A DNA stretch of 64,000 bases from Streptomyces qinzhouensis (GTDB lineage: Bacteria > Actinomycetota > Actinomycetes > Streptomycetales > Streptomycetaceae): the NCBI RefSeq assembly GCF_007856155.1, contig NZ_CP042266.1, forward strand, positions 3,162,001 through 3,226,000. The letters run 5' to 3'. The first letter of the stretch is position 1, and the number at the start of each line of letters is the position of its first letter. The position numbers and the translations under genes are program-made. Below the pieces are notes generated by a model. It was not told the origin of the DNA and made no database searches. It worked only from the letters and a program-made list of their open reading frames with translations. Below are positions 6,739 through 16,045 of the stretch, piece by piece.

Positions 6739-9699
6739 ATGGACCGTGACAGCGGGCCTCGCGTACCGGAGCAGCGGACTCCGGCGCCCATCGAGGCCAA
6801 TGGAGCCGATGACGCCGTCGAACTCCGCTTCAGTGTGCTCGGTCCCGTCCGGGCCTGGCGCGCCGGGCAGGCACTGCCGCCGGGCTCCCCGCAGCAGCGG
6901 GCCCTGCTCGCCGCGCTGCTGCTGCGCGACGGCCGGACCGCGACCTCGCACGAGCTGATCGACGCGATGTGGGGCGACGAGCCGCCGTCCCAGGCCCTGG
7001 CCACCATCCGGACCTATGCCCACCGGCTGCGCAAGGTGCTCTCCGCGAGCACCCTGGTCTCCGAGGCCGGCGGCTACGCCCTGCGGATAGAGCGGGACGC
7101 GCTCGACTTCTCCGTCGCCCAGGAGCTGGCCGCCAAGGCCGAGAAGGTCCGGGCCGCCGGGGACCCGGGCCAGGCCCGGATGCTGATCAACAAGTCGCTG
7201 GGGCTGTGGGACGGCGAGCCCCTCGCCAATGTCCCCGGCCCCTATGCGGAGAATCAGCGCACCCGCCTGGAGGAGTGGCGGCTCCAGCTGATGGAGACCC
7301 GGCTCGATCTCGATCTGGAGGTCGGGGCCCATGCCGAGGCGGTATCGGAGCTGACGGCGCTGACCGCCGCGTATCCGCTGCGCGAGCGGATGCGGGAGCT
7401 GCTGATGCTCGCGCTCTACCGCAGCGGCCGGCAGGCCGAGGCCCTGGCGGTCTACGCGGACACCCGGCGGCTGCTCCTGGAGGAGCTGGGCGTCGACCCC
7501 AATCCGGAGCTGTCGCAGTTGCAGGAGCGCATCCTTCGGGCGGACACGGCGCTCGCCGCGCCCGTCGAGCAGCACCAGGCACCGGCACAGCTCGCCCAGC
7601 CCGCGCAGCTTCCGGCGACCGTGCCCGACTTCACCGGCCGGGCCGCGTTCGTCCGGGAGCTGAGCGAGCACCTGGCGACGGCCGAGGGGTCGGTGATGGC
7701 GGTGTCCGCGCTCGCGGGCATCGGCGGCGTCGGGAAGACGACGCTCGCCGTCCATGTCGCCCACGAGGCCCGCCCCCGCTTCCCCGACGGCCAGCTCTAT
7801 ATCGATCTCCAGGGCACCAGCACCCGGGCCGCCGAGCCCGAAGCGGTGCTGGGCGCCTTTCTGCGCGCCCTCGGCCTGCCCGAGGCCGCCGTCCCGGACA
7901 CTCTCGACGAGCGGTCCGCGCTCTACCGCTCCACCCTCGCCGGGCGCCGGGTCCTCGTCCTGCTGGACAATGCCCGCGACGCCGCCCAGATCCGCCCGCT
8001 GCTGCCCGGGACCGCGGGCTGTGCCGCCCTGGTGACCAGCCGGGTGCGGATGGTCGACCTCGCCGGGGCGCATCTGGTCGACCTCGATGTGATGTCCCCG
8101 GAGGAGTCGCTCCAGCTCTTCTCCCGGATCGTCGGCTTCGAACGGGTCACGGCGGAGCGGCAGTCGTCGCTGGACGTGGTCGGCGCCTGCGGCTTCCTGC
8201 CGCTGGCGATCAGGATCGCCGCCTCCCGGCTGGCCGCGCGGCGCACCTGGACCGTTTCGGTGCTGGCCGAGAAGCTGGCCGACGAGCGCCGCCGGCTCGA
8301 CGAGCTCCAGGCCGGCGACCTCGCGGTGAAGGCCACCTTCGAGCTGGGGTACGGCCAGTTGGAGCCCGGCCAGGCCCATGCCTTCCGGATGCTGGGGCTG
8401 GCGGACGGCCCCGATATGTCACTGGCCGCCGCGGCCGCCGTCCTCGGCCTCCCGGTCCAGGAGACGGAGGACCTGCTGGAGGCCCTCGTCGACACCTCCC
8501 TGCTGGAGTCCGCCGCCCCCGGGCGCTACCGCTACCACGACCTCGTCCGGCTCTACGCCCGGTCCTGCGCCGAACGCGACGAGACCTCCGAAGAGGGCGA
8601 GGCGGCCCTCGCCCGGCTGCTGGACTTCTATCTCGCCACCGCCGCCCGGGTGTACGGGATCGAACGCCCCGGCGACCGGCTGGTCGACCATGTCGGTCCG
8701 ACCAGCCTCGAAGGGGTGGTCTTCGCCGACCGCCGCCGGGCCCAGGACTGGCTCTACTCGGAGGCGAACTGCCTGCTGGCGAGCGCCCGGCAGGCGACGG
8801 GCGCGCGACGGCTGCGGCTCGCCGCCGATCTGCTGTGGGCCGCCCAGGGCCTGGCCGAGTCCGGGGCCAACTCCAAGCTGTACGAGCTGGCCGCCCTCGC
8901 CGTCCGGGACGCCGCCCATGACGCCGGGGAGCTGCGGACCGAGGCCCGGGCCCGGGTGTCCACGACCAATGTGCATCTGATCTCCGGTCGTTACGAGGAC
9001 GCGGACGACGAGGCCAGGATCGCCGCCGAGCTCGCCCGGGCCGTCGGGGACGCCGTCCCCCAGTACTGGTCGGACAACGACCGGGGCATCATCGCCTTCA
9101 ACCAGGGGCTCTACGAGGCGGCGGAGGAGTTTCTGCGCCGCGCCTCCGACGGCGCCCGGCTCGACGGCAGCTTCTCCAGCGAGGCCAGTGCCCTGTGCAA
9201 TCTCTCCCGGACCCAGCTCGCCCTGGACCGGGTGCCGGAGGCGATCGACCTGGCCCAGCAGGGCGTGGCGATATACGAGCGGATCAACCACACCCTCCGG
9301 CTGGCCAACGCCCGCTACGCCCTGGGGGTCGCCCTCACCCAGGCGGGGCGGCACCCGGACGCGCTGGAACAGCTTTCGGAGGCCCTGGAGCTGTTCGAGG
9401 CCAACCGGCAGCGGTTGTGGGAGGGGACGGCCCATTTCCGGATCGCCCAGGTCCATCTCTCGGCCCGCCGCGCGGCCCGCGCCGCCCAGCACTGCGAACA
9501 GGCCCTCGCCATCGGCTGCATCGGCGGTGACCGGATCCGGGGCATCGTGCTGATCACCCTGGGCCGGGCACTGTCGGCACTCGGCCAGGCGGACCGCGCC
9601 CGGGTCTGCTGGCTGGAGGCCAAATCCCTTCTGGAGGCGGCGGGCGCACCGGAAGCGGAAGAGGCCCGGGCCCTGCTCTCGCCACTGAGCACGCTCTGA
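6739..9699 (+). CDS. afsR: AfsR-like SARP global regulator (winged helix-BTAD-NB-ARC-TPR)
   Basis: 986 residues. Residues ~30-125 are the OmpR-type winged helix typical of SARPs, ~130-275 the BTAD helical domain, then an NB-ARC ATPase with P-loop GIGGVGKTT near residue 326 and Walker-B-like VLVLLDNARD. The C-terminal third is TPR-like. ATG 6739 is preceded by a G-rich site; TTG 6721 in frame is less likely. AfsR proteins are phosphorylated by AfsK and activate afsS. The AfsS-like gene downstream and AfsK-like kinase at 23.1-25.6 kb support the assignment over an unrelated large SARP. The 3' end of the gene contains the first unit of a 10-bp tandem repeat. Confidence 0.88.
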   Translation: MDRDSGPRVPEQRTPAPIEANGADDAVELRFSVLGPVRAWRAGQALPPGSPQQRALLAALLLRDGRTATSHELIDAMWGDEPPSQALATIRTYAHRLRKVLSASTLVSEAGGYALRIERDALDFSVAQELAAKAEKVRAAGDPGQARMLINKSLGLWDGEPLANVPGPYAENQRTRLEEWRLQLMETRLDLDLEVGAHAEAVSELTALTAAYPLRERMRELLMLALYRSGRQAEALAVYADTRRLLLEELGVDPNPELSQLQERILRADTALAAPVEQHQAPAQLAQPAQLPATVPDFTGRAAFVRELSEHLATAEGSVMAVSALAGIGGVGKTTLAVHVAHEARPRFPDGQLYIDLQGTSTRAAEPEAVLGAFLRALGLPEAAVPDTLDERSALYRSTLAGRRVLVLLDNARDAAQIRPLLPGTAGCAALVTSRVRMVDLAGAHLVDLDVMSPEESLQLFSRIVGFERVTAERQSSLDVVGACGFLPLAIRIAASRLAARRTWTVSVLAEKLADERRRLDELQAGDLAVKATFELGYGQLEPGQAHAFRMLGLADGPDMSLAAAAAVLGLPVQETEDLLEALVDTSLLESAAPGRYRYHDLVRLYARSCAERDETSEEGEAALARLLDFYLATAARVYGIERPGDRLVDHVGPTSLEGVVFADRRRAQDWLYSEANCLLASARQATGARRLRLAADLLWAAQGLAESGANSKLYELAALAVRDAAHDAGELRTEARARVSTTNVHLISGRYEDADDEARIAAELARAVGDAVPQYWSDNDRGIIAFNQGLYEAAEEFLRRASDGARLDGSFSSEASALCNLSRTQLALDRVPEAIDLAQQGVAIYERINHTLRLANARYALGVALTQAGRHPDALEQLSEALELFEANRQRLWEGTAHFRIAQVHLSARRAARAAQHCEQALAIGCIGGDRIRGIVLITLGRALSALGQADRARVCWLEAKSLLEAAGAPEAEEARALLSPLSTL

Positions 9700-9739
9700 G
9701 GCGCTCTGAGACGCTCTGGGACGCTCTGGGACGCTCTGA
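9690..9739. repeat. 10-bp tandem repeat overlapping the afsR stop
   Basis: Five near-identical units of the form GACGCTCTGA/G run across the stop codon of the SARP gene. A second looser array with the unit CCGACCAGAG lies at about 9814-9850. They look like slippage products. Confidence 0.7.
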
Positions 9740-10175
9740 GCCGAGGGCTCTTGGGCCCATGGCCGGGCCGTGGCCGCCCTGCGGGCGGCCGGTGTTCGGG
9801 GTCCGCCGAGGGCCCCGACCAGAGCCCTGACCAGAGTCCCGAACAGAGCTCCGACGAGGGCATCGCATCAGCGGCGTACAGAGAACACCGCGGCGGTGAA
9901 CCGAAACGGGGAGTGGATCCGTATCCCTGACAGAGCGGTGACCCGCCCTGCCCGCCCCACGGTCCCGGCGGCCGCCCGCGCGGTGCCAAGCGGAAGGCCG
10001 GGCCGGGGAGAAACGGAGCCGGCGGGACCCGGCCGCGAGCACCCTGGGCGAGGGGGCGTGAGGGAGCTCGGTGGCGACGCCGAGGGGCGCACTCTCGAAC
10101 AGACGTGACGCACCGGGGTCTCAATCCGCCGCGTTTTCCCAGTTGGGCGCGGCTGTGACCGCTTTCTGTCTCCAC

Positions 10176-10193
10176 GTTCATCGAATGTTTATG
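10176..10193 (+). promoter_or_regulatory. AfsR/PhoP-type direct-repeat box in the afsS promoter
   Basis: Two 7-mers, GTTCATC and GTTTATG, are spaced by four bases, giving the 11-bp periodic direct repeat of PHO boxes and AfsR sites. A -10-like CATGCT follows at 10203, about nine bases after the second repeat, near the spacing usual for SARP-activated promoters. The assignment rests on geometry and position upstream of the AfsS-like gene. Confidence 0.55.
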
Positions 10194-10292
10194 CCGATCC
10201 GACATGCTCTTCAGCAGAGGATCCGTCGCAACGGGGGGCTGACGGATCACATGGGACCTTCTCCTCTCCGGGGGGTTAGGGGCAGGTCCCCC

Positions 10293-10338
10293 GGCCTTCC
10301 GTCCGGGGACCCTCGGGGGAGTCCCCGGCCGGAAGGCC
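10293..10338 (+). other. Large stem-loop in the afsS leader
   Basis: The arms GGCCTTCCG and CGGAAGGCC, extended inward by CCGGGGAC pairing with GTCCCCGG, form an approximately 18-bp stem with one mismatch and a short loop. It begins some 85 bp before the AfsS-like start codon. It could act as an attenuator, an mRNA-stability element or a terminator of upstream transcription. Confidence 0.6.
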
Positions 10339-10379
10339 ACTCTCGTTCGTCCAGCACCGACACATGGGGGACAGGAAAG

Positions 10380-10865
10380 ATGACACAGAACAGTTCAAGC
10401 GACTTCATTGCACGCGGCGCCGCGGCGCCGACCGCACCGGAGGGCATCCTGCCCCGTGAGCGTCACACTCCGGCGCCCCCGGCGCCGGGCCCGGTCACTC
10501 CGCCCGTGGTCCCGGCCGACTCCGGCAGCGTCCAGGGCGGACCGCAGACGCCCGCCTCGCCGACCACCGGCGACCCGGCCACCGTCCCGCAGGGAGAGAC
10601 GAAGGCTCCGGTCCCGCCGGCCGAGGGCATCCTGCCCCGGGAGCGCCACACCCCGGCGCCGCCGGCACCCGGCCCCGTCACCCCGCCCACCACATCCGAG
10701 GCTCCCACGCCGCCCGTGACGCCTCCGGCGGGCTCGGGCGACGGCGCCCCGGTGACGACGGACGGCGCTGCCACGCCGACCGCCCCTTCGTCCGAGCCCT
10801 CCGCGAACGAGGAGATCGTCACGATGGAGCGCCACACTCCGGCACCGCCCCGCCCCCAGGACTGA
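10380..10865 (+). CDS. afsS: AfsS-like repeat protein (sigma-like protein family)
   Basis: 161 residues, rich in Pro, Ala and Thr, with no predicted globular fold. Two identical 22-residue blocks occupy E21-P42 and E82-P103 (core ILPRERHTPAPP). A shortened third copy, IVTMERHTPAPP, lies near the end. Their DNA differs at third positions, so the repeated peptide is under selection. AfsS and its relatives carry repeated DNH-TPAPP-like units; here the unit is RERHTPAPP or MERHTPAPP and the protein is much longer than the 63-residue S. coelicolor AfsS. It lies directly downstream of the AfsR-like gene behind an AfsR-type box. Role in the family: relays AfsR activation to antibiotic and stress genes, mechanism unclear. 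Confidence 0.72.
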   Translation: MTQNSSSDFIARGAAAPTAPEGILPRERHTPAPPAPGPVTPPVVPADSGSVQGGPQTPASPTTGDPATVPQGETKAPVPPAEGILPRERHTPAPPAPGPVTPPTTSEAPTPPVTPPAGSGDGAPVTTDGAATPTAPSSEPSANEEIVTMERHTPAPPRPQD

Positions 10866-10898
10866 GCCCCTTGGGGTCGGAGACGACCGGTGAATAAA

Positions 10899-10939
10899 GG
10901 TACGGCCGCGGCTTCCCGGGGGAGTGTCGCGGCCGTACC
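10899..10939 (+). terminator. Terminator hairpin after the AfsS-like gene
   Basis: A perfect 12-bp inverted repeat, GGTACGGCCGCG and its complement, with a 17-nt loop, begins 34 bp after the stop. Confidence 0.75.
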
Positions 10940-11305
10940 GCCATGTCCGGGCCCGGCGGCTCCGGGGCCCGGCAGCTTCCGGGCCCGGCGGCCTCGGGGC
11001 TGACGACCTCGGGCCCGGCGGCCTCGGGGACGGACTCGACGGGTCTCCGGGCCTGCCCGGTACCGGGTCCGGCGGTTCATGGCCACCATGTTTCACCAGG
11101 GAAAACAGCCATCACAGCACTCCCGTCCGCCACTTGAGACCACACGCACCCCATAGGGCGCAATGCTGGACATAAGTGGCCGACCATGAAAACAAGTTCA
11201 CAATTTCTTCCCGGGGCCCCTCCCGCAACCGATCACTAACGGTGTGTACTTGAGCGGTCGTCGACGGCGACGACACCAGAACCACCACCCTCCCCAGAGG
11301 TTTCG
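10940..11305. other. Leader/promoter region of the conservon
   Basis: No coding frame is convincing. The left half has short GC-rich direct repeats built on CCCGGCGGCCTCGGGG. The right half is less GC-rich and ends in the ribosome site AGAGG before cvnA, so it probably carries the conservon promoter. Confidence 0.5.
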
Positions 11306-12955
11306 ATGATCGAGATACCGGAGCTGGCCGCCGCGGGCCTGGCCGCCGGGACCCTGTCGGCCCTCGTCCTGGGAGGGGGGCTACTGCGGGCCCGGCGCAC
11401 GGGGGCCCGGCAGTCGGCCGAGATCGAAACGCTCCGGACCCATCTCGCCGTCGCCCGGGAAGAGGCCGACCGTACGGCCGGGGCCTGTACGGCCGAGGTC
11501 GCCCATCTCGCGGAAAACCGGCTTCCGGCCACCGCCACCCGTACCGTCCATCCCCATCTCCGGGTCCCCGGCGCCCTGCGCCCCGAAGTCGCCACGGGCG
11601 AACTGGGCGCGGCCCTGGACGGCGTACTCGCCGGGGTGGGCACCGCCCTCGCCCAGGAGCGCAAACGGGTCGACGCCGCCGCCCGGGCCGTGATGCGCGG
11701 CGCGACCCGCGAGGTCCAGGCCGGTCTCTACCGCCTCCAGGACGATCTCCGCGCCCTCCAGCAGCGCTACGACGATCCCGAACTCGCCCAGACCCTCTAC
11801 GCGCTCGACCACGAGAACGAGCAGTCACTGCGCCGCGCCCAGGTCGCGTCCGTGGTCTGCGGCGCCTGGGTCGGTCTGGCCCGCGAGGAGTCGCACCTGG
11901 TCGACGCGGTGACCGGCGGACAGTCCAGGCTCGTCGGCTATGAACGCGTCGAGATCGGCAACCATCTGGAGGACGGCACCGCGCTCGTCTCGCACGCCGT
12001 CGAACCCGTGGCGATCATCGTCGCCGAACTGCTCGACAACGCCCTGCGGCACTCCTCCCCCGACACCCGGGTCATGGTCCATCTGGAACGGGCGCACCAC
12101 GGTGTCACCGTCACCGTGGACGACGCGGGCGTCGGCATGGCCACCGACGAACGGGCCTACGCCCAGCGGATGGCGGCCGGCAGCGAACCGATTCTCCTCT
12201 CCGAACTCGGCGATCCGCCACGGATGGGCCTGGCCGCCATCGGCCAGCTGACCCGGCAGTTCGACCTGTCGGTCGATCTGTCGTCGCCGTCCCCGTACGG
12301 GGGCGTCCGCGCCGTACTGCTGATCAAATCCCATCTGCTGAGCCGGCTCGACCCCGCCGAGCAGCCCCCGGCGGCCAGTGCGCCGCGCTCCACCCGGGGC
12401 GCGGCGGCGGAGGCGGCGGCCCAGGAGCATTCGGGGCAGTACCTCCGCACCGACCTGCACCGGCTGCCCGTCCGGCAGAGCCGCCGTACCGCCACGGCCG
12501 CACCGTCCCCGGCGCCCGCGCCCGCGCCTGTACCCGCCGCGGAAACCCAGCCCGCGCCCGCGCTCGCCTCGGAAGCCGCGCCCGCGGCCCCGTCGGCGCC
12601 CCCGGCCGCGGAGCCGCGGCCGCCGGTGCCCGCCGAGTACCCCCCGGGCTCCCCCCGGCCCCACCGGCCGGACGGTGACGCGCTTCCCCGGCGCCGTCGC
12701 CGGGTCCGGTCGGACGAAACCGCAGGACCCACAGGACCCGAAGGAACCACAGGAACCGCAGAACCCCGCGGAACCGCAGGATCCGAAGGTACGGGGGCGG
12801 CCCCCGCCCGCCCCCGTACCCCCGTGCGGACCCCGGAGCAGGCCGCCGCCGCCCTCGGCGCGCTCCAGGCCGGCACCGCGGCCGCACGCAATGCCGCCGA
12901 ACCCGGCGCCCTCGACCACGGCGCCGGACACACCGAAGGGAACGACCCCCGATGA
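11306..12955 (+). CDS. cvnA: Conservon sensor histidine-kinase-like protein CvnA
   Basis: 549 residues. One N-terminal membrane segment (about 7-28) is followed by a coiled-coil-prone helical region and a HATPase domain near 215-345, with N-box ELLDNALRHSSPDT and G1 box DDAGVGM. The last ~200 residues are low-complexity Ala/Pro. The sensor is nitrate/sulfonate-like but lacks a clear external domain. CvnA is the membrane anchor of a G-protein-like complex with CvnB-D. The stop overlaps the cvnB ATG (ATGA). Confidence 0.9.
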   Translation: MIEIPELAAAGLAAGTLSALVLGGGLLRARRTGARQSAEIETLRTHLAVAREEADRTAGACTAEVAHLAENRLPATATRTVHPHLRVPGALRPEVATGELGAALDGVLAGVGTALAQERKRVDAAARAVMRGATREVQAGLYRLQDDLRALQQRYDDPELAQTLYALDHENEQSLRRAQVASVVCGAWVGLAREESHLVDAVTGGQSRLVGYERVEIGNHLEDGTALVSHAVEPVAIIVAELLDNALRHSSPDTRVMVHLERAHHGVTVTVDDAGVGMATDERAYAQRMAAGSEPILLSELGDPPRMGLAAIGQLTRQFDLSVDLSSPSPYGGVRAVLLIKSHLLSRLDPAEQPPAASAPRSTRGAAAEAAAQEHSGQYLRTDLHRLPVRQSRRTATAAPSPAPAPAPVPAAETQPAPALASEAAPAAPSAPPAAEPRPPVPAEYPPGSPRPHRPDGDALPRRRRRVRSDETAGPTGPEGTTGTAEPRGTAGSEGTGAAPARPRTPVRTPEQAAAALGALQAGTAAARNAAEPGALDHGAGHTEGNDPR

Positions 12956-13386
12956 CCACCCGTACCTCCCGTGACTCCGGCGACACCGCATGGGTGCTCG
13001 ATCCGATCCTGGAGATCCCGCATGTACGGGCCGCCGTCCTGCTGACCCTGGACGGCCTGGTCTCCGGCTACTCCGACCGGCTGTCGCGACCGTCGGCCGA
13101 GCGCACCGCCGCCATCATCAGCACCGTGCAGGGCGCCTGCCGCAGCGCCGCGGCGACCTTCGCCGACCGGGAGACGGCCGAGGTACGCCAGGTCGTCATC
13201 GAGTCGGACCACGGATACATCCTGGTGGCGCCCACCCGCCACGGGACCTGTGTGGCCGCCTACGGCGATCCGGAGGTCCGGCTCGATCTGCTGGCCCACC
13301 GGGTCCATTCACAGGTCGCCCGGCTGGGTGAGAAAGCCATGTCCGCGGCGCCCCGTGGAACCGATGGCGACGTCGCTGCCGGATGA
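12952..13386 (+). CDS. cvnB: Conservon roadblock/LC7 protein CvnB
   Basis: 144 residues with the roadblock/LC7 pattern: WVLDPILEIPHVRAAVLLTLDGL at the start and a final YILVAPTRHGTCVAAYG strand pair. In the family it is a GTPase-activating or scaffolding partner of CvnD. It overlaps cvnA and cvnC by four bases at each end. Confidence 0.92.
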   Translation: MTTRTSRDSGDTAWVLDPILEIPHVRAAVLLTLDGLVSGYSDRLSRPSAERTAAIISTVQGACRSAAATFADRETAEVRQVVIESDHGYILVAPTRHGTCVAAYGDPEVRLDLLAHRVHSQVARLGEKAMSAAPRGTDGDVAAG

Positions 13387-13847
13387 CGGCCCGCCGGGGC
13401 GGCCGTCCCCTGGTCCCGGCGTATCTGTCGACGGGCGGTCAGACGAGGCCCGGTACGGACTCCCTGGAGCGGCTGTCGATCCTCACGGGTCTGGTCAGGC
13501 CGGGGGCACCTGCCGCCGGCGCCGCGGATCCGGCGCCGGCCCCCCCGGGCCGGACCGCCCCTGAGCACGGCGTCCCGTTACCACCACCGGCGGGACCCGG
13601 CCCCGCGCTGCCGCCCGGACTGCCCGCGGCCCAGTGGGCGCTGCTGGACATCCTCGACGGCGGCTCCCTCACGCTCGTCGAGGTGGCCGCCCTCCTCGGG
13701 CTGCCGGTGTCCGCCGTCCGCGTACTCGCCGCCCGGCTCATCGAACGGGGGCTGGTCCACGCCCGTCCGCCCATCCCCTGCGCAGCCCTGCCCGCGCCCG
13801 ATCTGCTGAAGAGAGTCGTCGATGGACTCCGCGCCCTCAAGCTCTGA
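13383..13847 (+). CDS. cvnC: Conservon DUF742 protein CvnC
   Basis: 154 residues. The C-terminal half holds the DUF742 winged-helix-like pattern (LTLVEVAALLGLPVSAVRVLAARLIERGLV, about residues 96-126) and ends DLLKRVVDGLRALKL. The N-terminal half is Pro/Ala-rich. The family partners the CvnD GTPase. It overlaps cvnD by 26 bases, an unusually long overlap for a conservon junction. Confidence 0.9.
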   Translation: MTARRGGRPLVPAYLSTGGQTRPGTDSLERLSILTGLVRPGAPAAGAADPAPAPPGRTAPEHGVPLPPPAGPGPALPPGLPAAQWALLDILDGGSLTLVEVAALLGLPVSAVRVLAARLIERGLVHARPPIPCAALPAPDLLKRVVDGLRALKL

Positions 13848-14526
13848 CCACGGATCCGGATCCGGATCCGGATCCGGATCCGGTGGTCTGCATCTGCCGG
13901 ACTCCACCCGCGAGCTGGTGAAGATCCTCGTCGTGGGCCCCTTCGGGGTCGGCAAGACGACCCTGATCGACTCGGTCTCCGAGATCCGTCCGCTGCATAC
14001 CGAGGAGCAGCTCACCGAGGCGTCCACGGCGGTGGACGACCTCGCCGGGCTCCGCTCCAAGACCACCACGACCGTCGCGATCGACTTCGGCCGGATCTCC
14101 CTCGACGGCGGCATCGTCCTCTATCTCTTCGGCACCCCCGGGCAGGAACGATTCAGGACGCTGTGGGCGGACATCGCGTACGGGGCGCTGGGCGCGCTCG
14201 TGCTGGTGGACACCCGGCGGCTCGACGCCTCGTTCGAGGTCCTCGGGCTGGTGGAGGAGAGCGGTCTGCCGTACGCGGTGGCGCTGAACACCTTCCCCGA
14301 CTGCCGGGACCACTCCGAGGAGGAACTGCGGCTGGCGCTGGACCTGGAGCCGACGACGCCGATGGTGCGGTGCGACGCCCGGGACCGGAACGCCTCCGTC
14401 GACGCGCTGCTCGCGCTCGTCGAGCATCTGCTGACGCTCACGCCGCCGACCGGCGAGACCGTACCGAACACACCGTCAGAGCACACCCTCGCCATCAGCC
14501 CTCGGACGGAGAGCCAGCCCCGGTGA
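13822..14526 (+). CDS. cvnD: Conservon small GTPase CvnD
   Basis: 234 residues with P-loop GPFGVGKTT and switch II motif GTPGQER, the Ras/Arf-like conservon G-protein pattern. The N-terminus is a (GS)n linker encoded by repeated GGATCC units at about 13853-13883. The gene overlaps the P450 gene cvnE by four bases, so all six conservon genes appear co-transcribed. Confidence 0.92.
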   Translation: MDSAPSSSDHGSGSGSGSGSGGLHLPDSTRELVKILVVGPFGVGKTTLIDSVSEIRPLHTEEQLTEASTAVDDLAGLRSKTTTTVAIDFGRISLDGGIVLYLFGTPGQERFRTLWADIAYGALGALVLVDTRRLDASFEVLGLVEESGLPYAVALNTFPDCRDHSEEELRLALDLEPTTPMVRCDARDRNASVDALLALVEHLLTLTPPTGETVPNTPSEHTLAISPRTESQPR

Positions 14527-16043
14527 ACCAACCCCCCACCCCCTCCTCCCCCTATGAGCCGCACCCCTGCCGCACCTTCCGCACCGAACACGAGCCCGAG
14601 CACGAGCCCGAGCACGAACCCGAACACACCGCCGCCGTAGGGGAGCAGGGCAAGGACCCGGAGCCCGTCCGTCTCTGGGAGGACGGTTTCGCCGCCGATC
14701 CGCACGCCTACTACGCCGCGCTCCGCGCCCAGGGCCCGGTCGGCTACGCCGAACTCGGGCCCGGGGTGCCCGCGTACGTCGTCACCGACCGCCGCGCCGC
14801 CCTCGACCTCCTCCACGACGACACGACCTGGTCCCGCGACCCGCGCCCCTGGGAAGCCACGGTCTCCGAGGACTCCCCCGTCCTCGGCATGATGCGCTGG
14901 CGCCCCAACGCCCTCTTCGCCGACGGTGCCGCGCATATCCGCTACCGGCGGGCGCTGATCGACGCCTTCGCCATGGTGGAGCCCCACGATCTGCGTGAAC
15001 GGGTGCACCGGGCCGTCGACATACTCGTGTCACGGATCGGACCGGCGGGCCGCGCCGATCTGGTCACCGAATTCGCCCGCCCCCTGATGTCGCTGATCTT
15101 CAACAATCTCTTCGGGCTCCCGGACAGCTCCAGCGACCGGCTCCACGACTCCCTCGGCAAACTGATCGAAGGCGGCGAACGCTCGGCCGAAGGGGAAGCC
15201 GAATACGGCGCTTACGTCTTCGAACTCATAGCCGCCAAGATCGCCCGCCGCGGTGACGACCTCACCAGCCGGCTGCTCGACCACCCGCTCGGGCTGAGCC
15301 GCTCCGAGGTCACCTGGCAGGTCTTCCTCTCGCTGGGCGCGGGCCATGAGCCCACCTCCAACCTGGTCTCCAACGCGCTCTCCCGGATCCTCGGCAATCC
15401 GGCCTACTACACGACCCTGACCAGCGGTTCGAGGCCGGTGATGGACGCGGTGCTGGAGGTGCTGCGCTATGAGACACCGCTCGCCAACTACGGGATCTAC
15501 TACGCCCGGGAATCAGTCGCCTTCCACGGGGTATGGGTACGGGCGGCGGTGCCCGTCGTCGTCTCGTACGGCGCGCTCGGCCACTTCGCGGAACGGGACC
15601 ACGGGGGCGCCCACCACCCGCACGACGCCTCGCATCTGTCGTGGTCCGCGGGTGAGCACGCCTGTCCCGTGAAGCAGCACACGCTGCTCATCGCCACCGA
15701 GGCGATCGAACGGCTGACCCAATGGCTTCCGGACCTCGACCCCCTGCTGCCCCGCGCCCGGCTCAGCTGGCGCCCCGGACCCTTCCACCGTTCGCTCACC
15801 GCGCTGCCCGTGCGCTTCTCGCCGCGGACGCCGGACACCGAACAAGAGCGCACCCTGCGGATCCCCCGCACGACCCCGGCCGCCGCGGTCACCACCCCCC
15901 GTACCACCCCTCATTCGGGTGTCGCCCGCACCGGTTCCCCGTACACCGGCGTCCATCTCCATCAGGACGCCATTCCTTCCCGTGCCGTCCGCACCACCCC
16001 CGGCCCCACTCACACCGACGCACCTCACGAGTCAGGAGTCTGA
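14523..16043 (+). CDS. cvnE: Conservon cytochrome P450 CvnE (CYP157-like), atypical heme loop
   Basis: 506 residues, about 100 longer than usual, with an acidic EHEP repeat near residues 21-36 and a Thr/Pro-rich tail. The K-helix has E-V-L-R (ExxR intact). The I-helix reads AGHEPTS in place of AGxETT. The heme-binding loop is WSAGEHACPV: the usual Phe is Trp and the Gly after Cys is replaced. S. coelicolor conservons of this layout carry a CYP157 followed by a CYP154. Substrate unknown; it may pair functionally with the next P450 rather than act alone. Confidence 0.85.
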   Translation: MNQPPTPSSPYEPHPCRTFRTEHEPEHEPEHEPEHTAAVGEQGKDPEPVRLWEDGFAADPHAYYAALRAQGPVGYAELGPGVPAYVVTDRRAALDLLHDDTTWSRDPRPWEATVSEDSPVLGMMRWRPNALFADGAAHIRYRRALIDAFAMVEPHDLRERVHRAVDILVSRIGPAGRADLVTEFARPLMSLIFNNLFGLPDSSSDRLHDSLGKLIEGGERSAEGEAEYGAYVFELIAAKIARRGDDLTSRLLDHPLGLSRSEVTWQVFLSLGAGHEPTSNLVSNALSRILGNPAYYTTLTSGSRPVMDAVLEVLRYETPLANYGIYYARESVAFHGVWVRAAVPVVVSYGALGHFAERDHGGAHHPHDASHLSWSAGEHACPVKQHTLLIATEAIERLTQWLPDLDPLLPRARLSWRPGPFHRSLTALPVRFSPRTPDTEQERTLRIPRTTPAAAVTTPRTTPHSGVARTGSPYTGVHLHQDAIPSRAVRTTPGPTHTDAPHESGV

Positions 16044-16045
16044 GG

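Larger units (their letters stand above)
9740..10379. other. Intergenic region between afsR and afsS
   Basis: About 640 bp with no convincing coding frame. It holds the CCGACCAGAG-type short repeats, the direct-repeat box at 10176-10193, the large stem-loop at 10293-10338, and the ribosome site for the AfsS-like gene (AGGAAAG). Confidence 0.6.

Noticed and set aside
9315..10340. 341-codon minus-strand frame across the afsR 3' end and intergenic region
   Set aside because: Arg/Pro/Ser-rich with no ribosome site. It crosses the tandem repeats and the afsS promoter box.
14523..16043. Loss of the ExxR motif, as reported for some CYP157 proteins
   Set aside because: E-V-L-R is present in the K-helix of this protein. 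Only the I-helix and heme loop are atypical.
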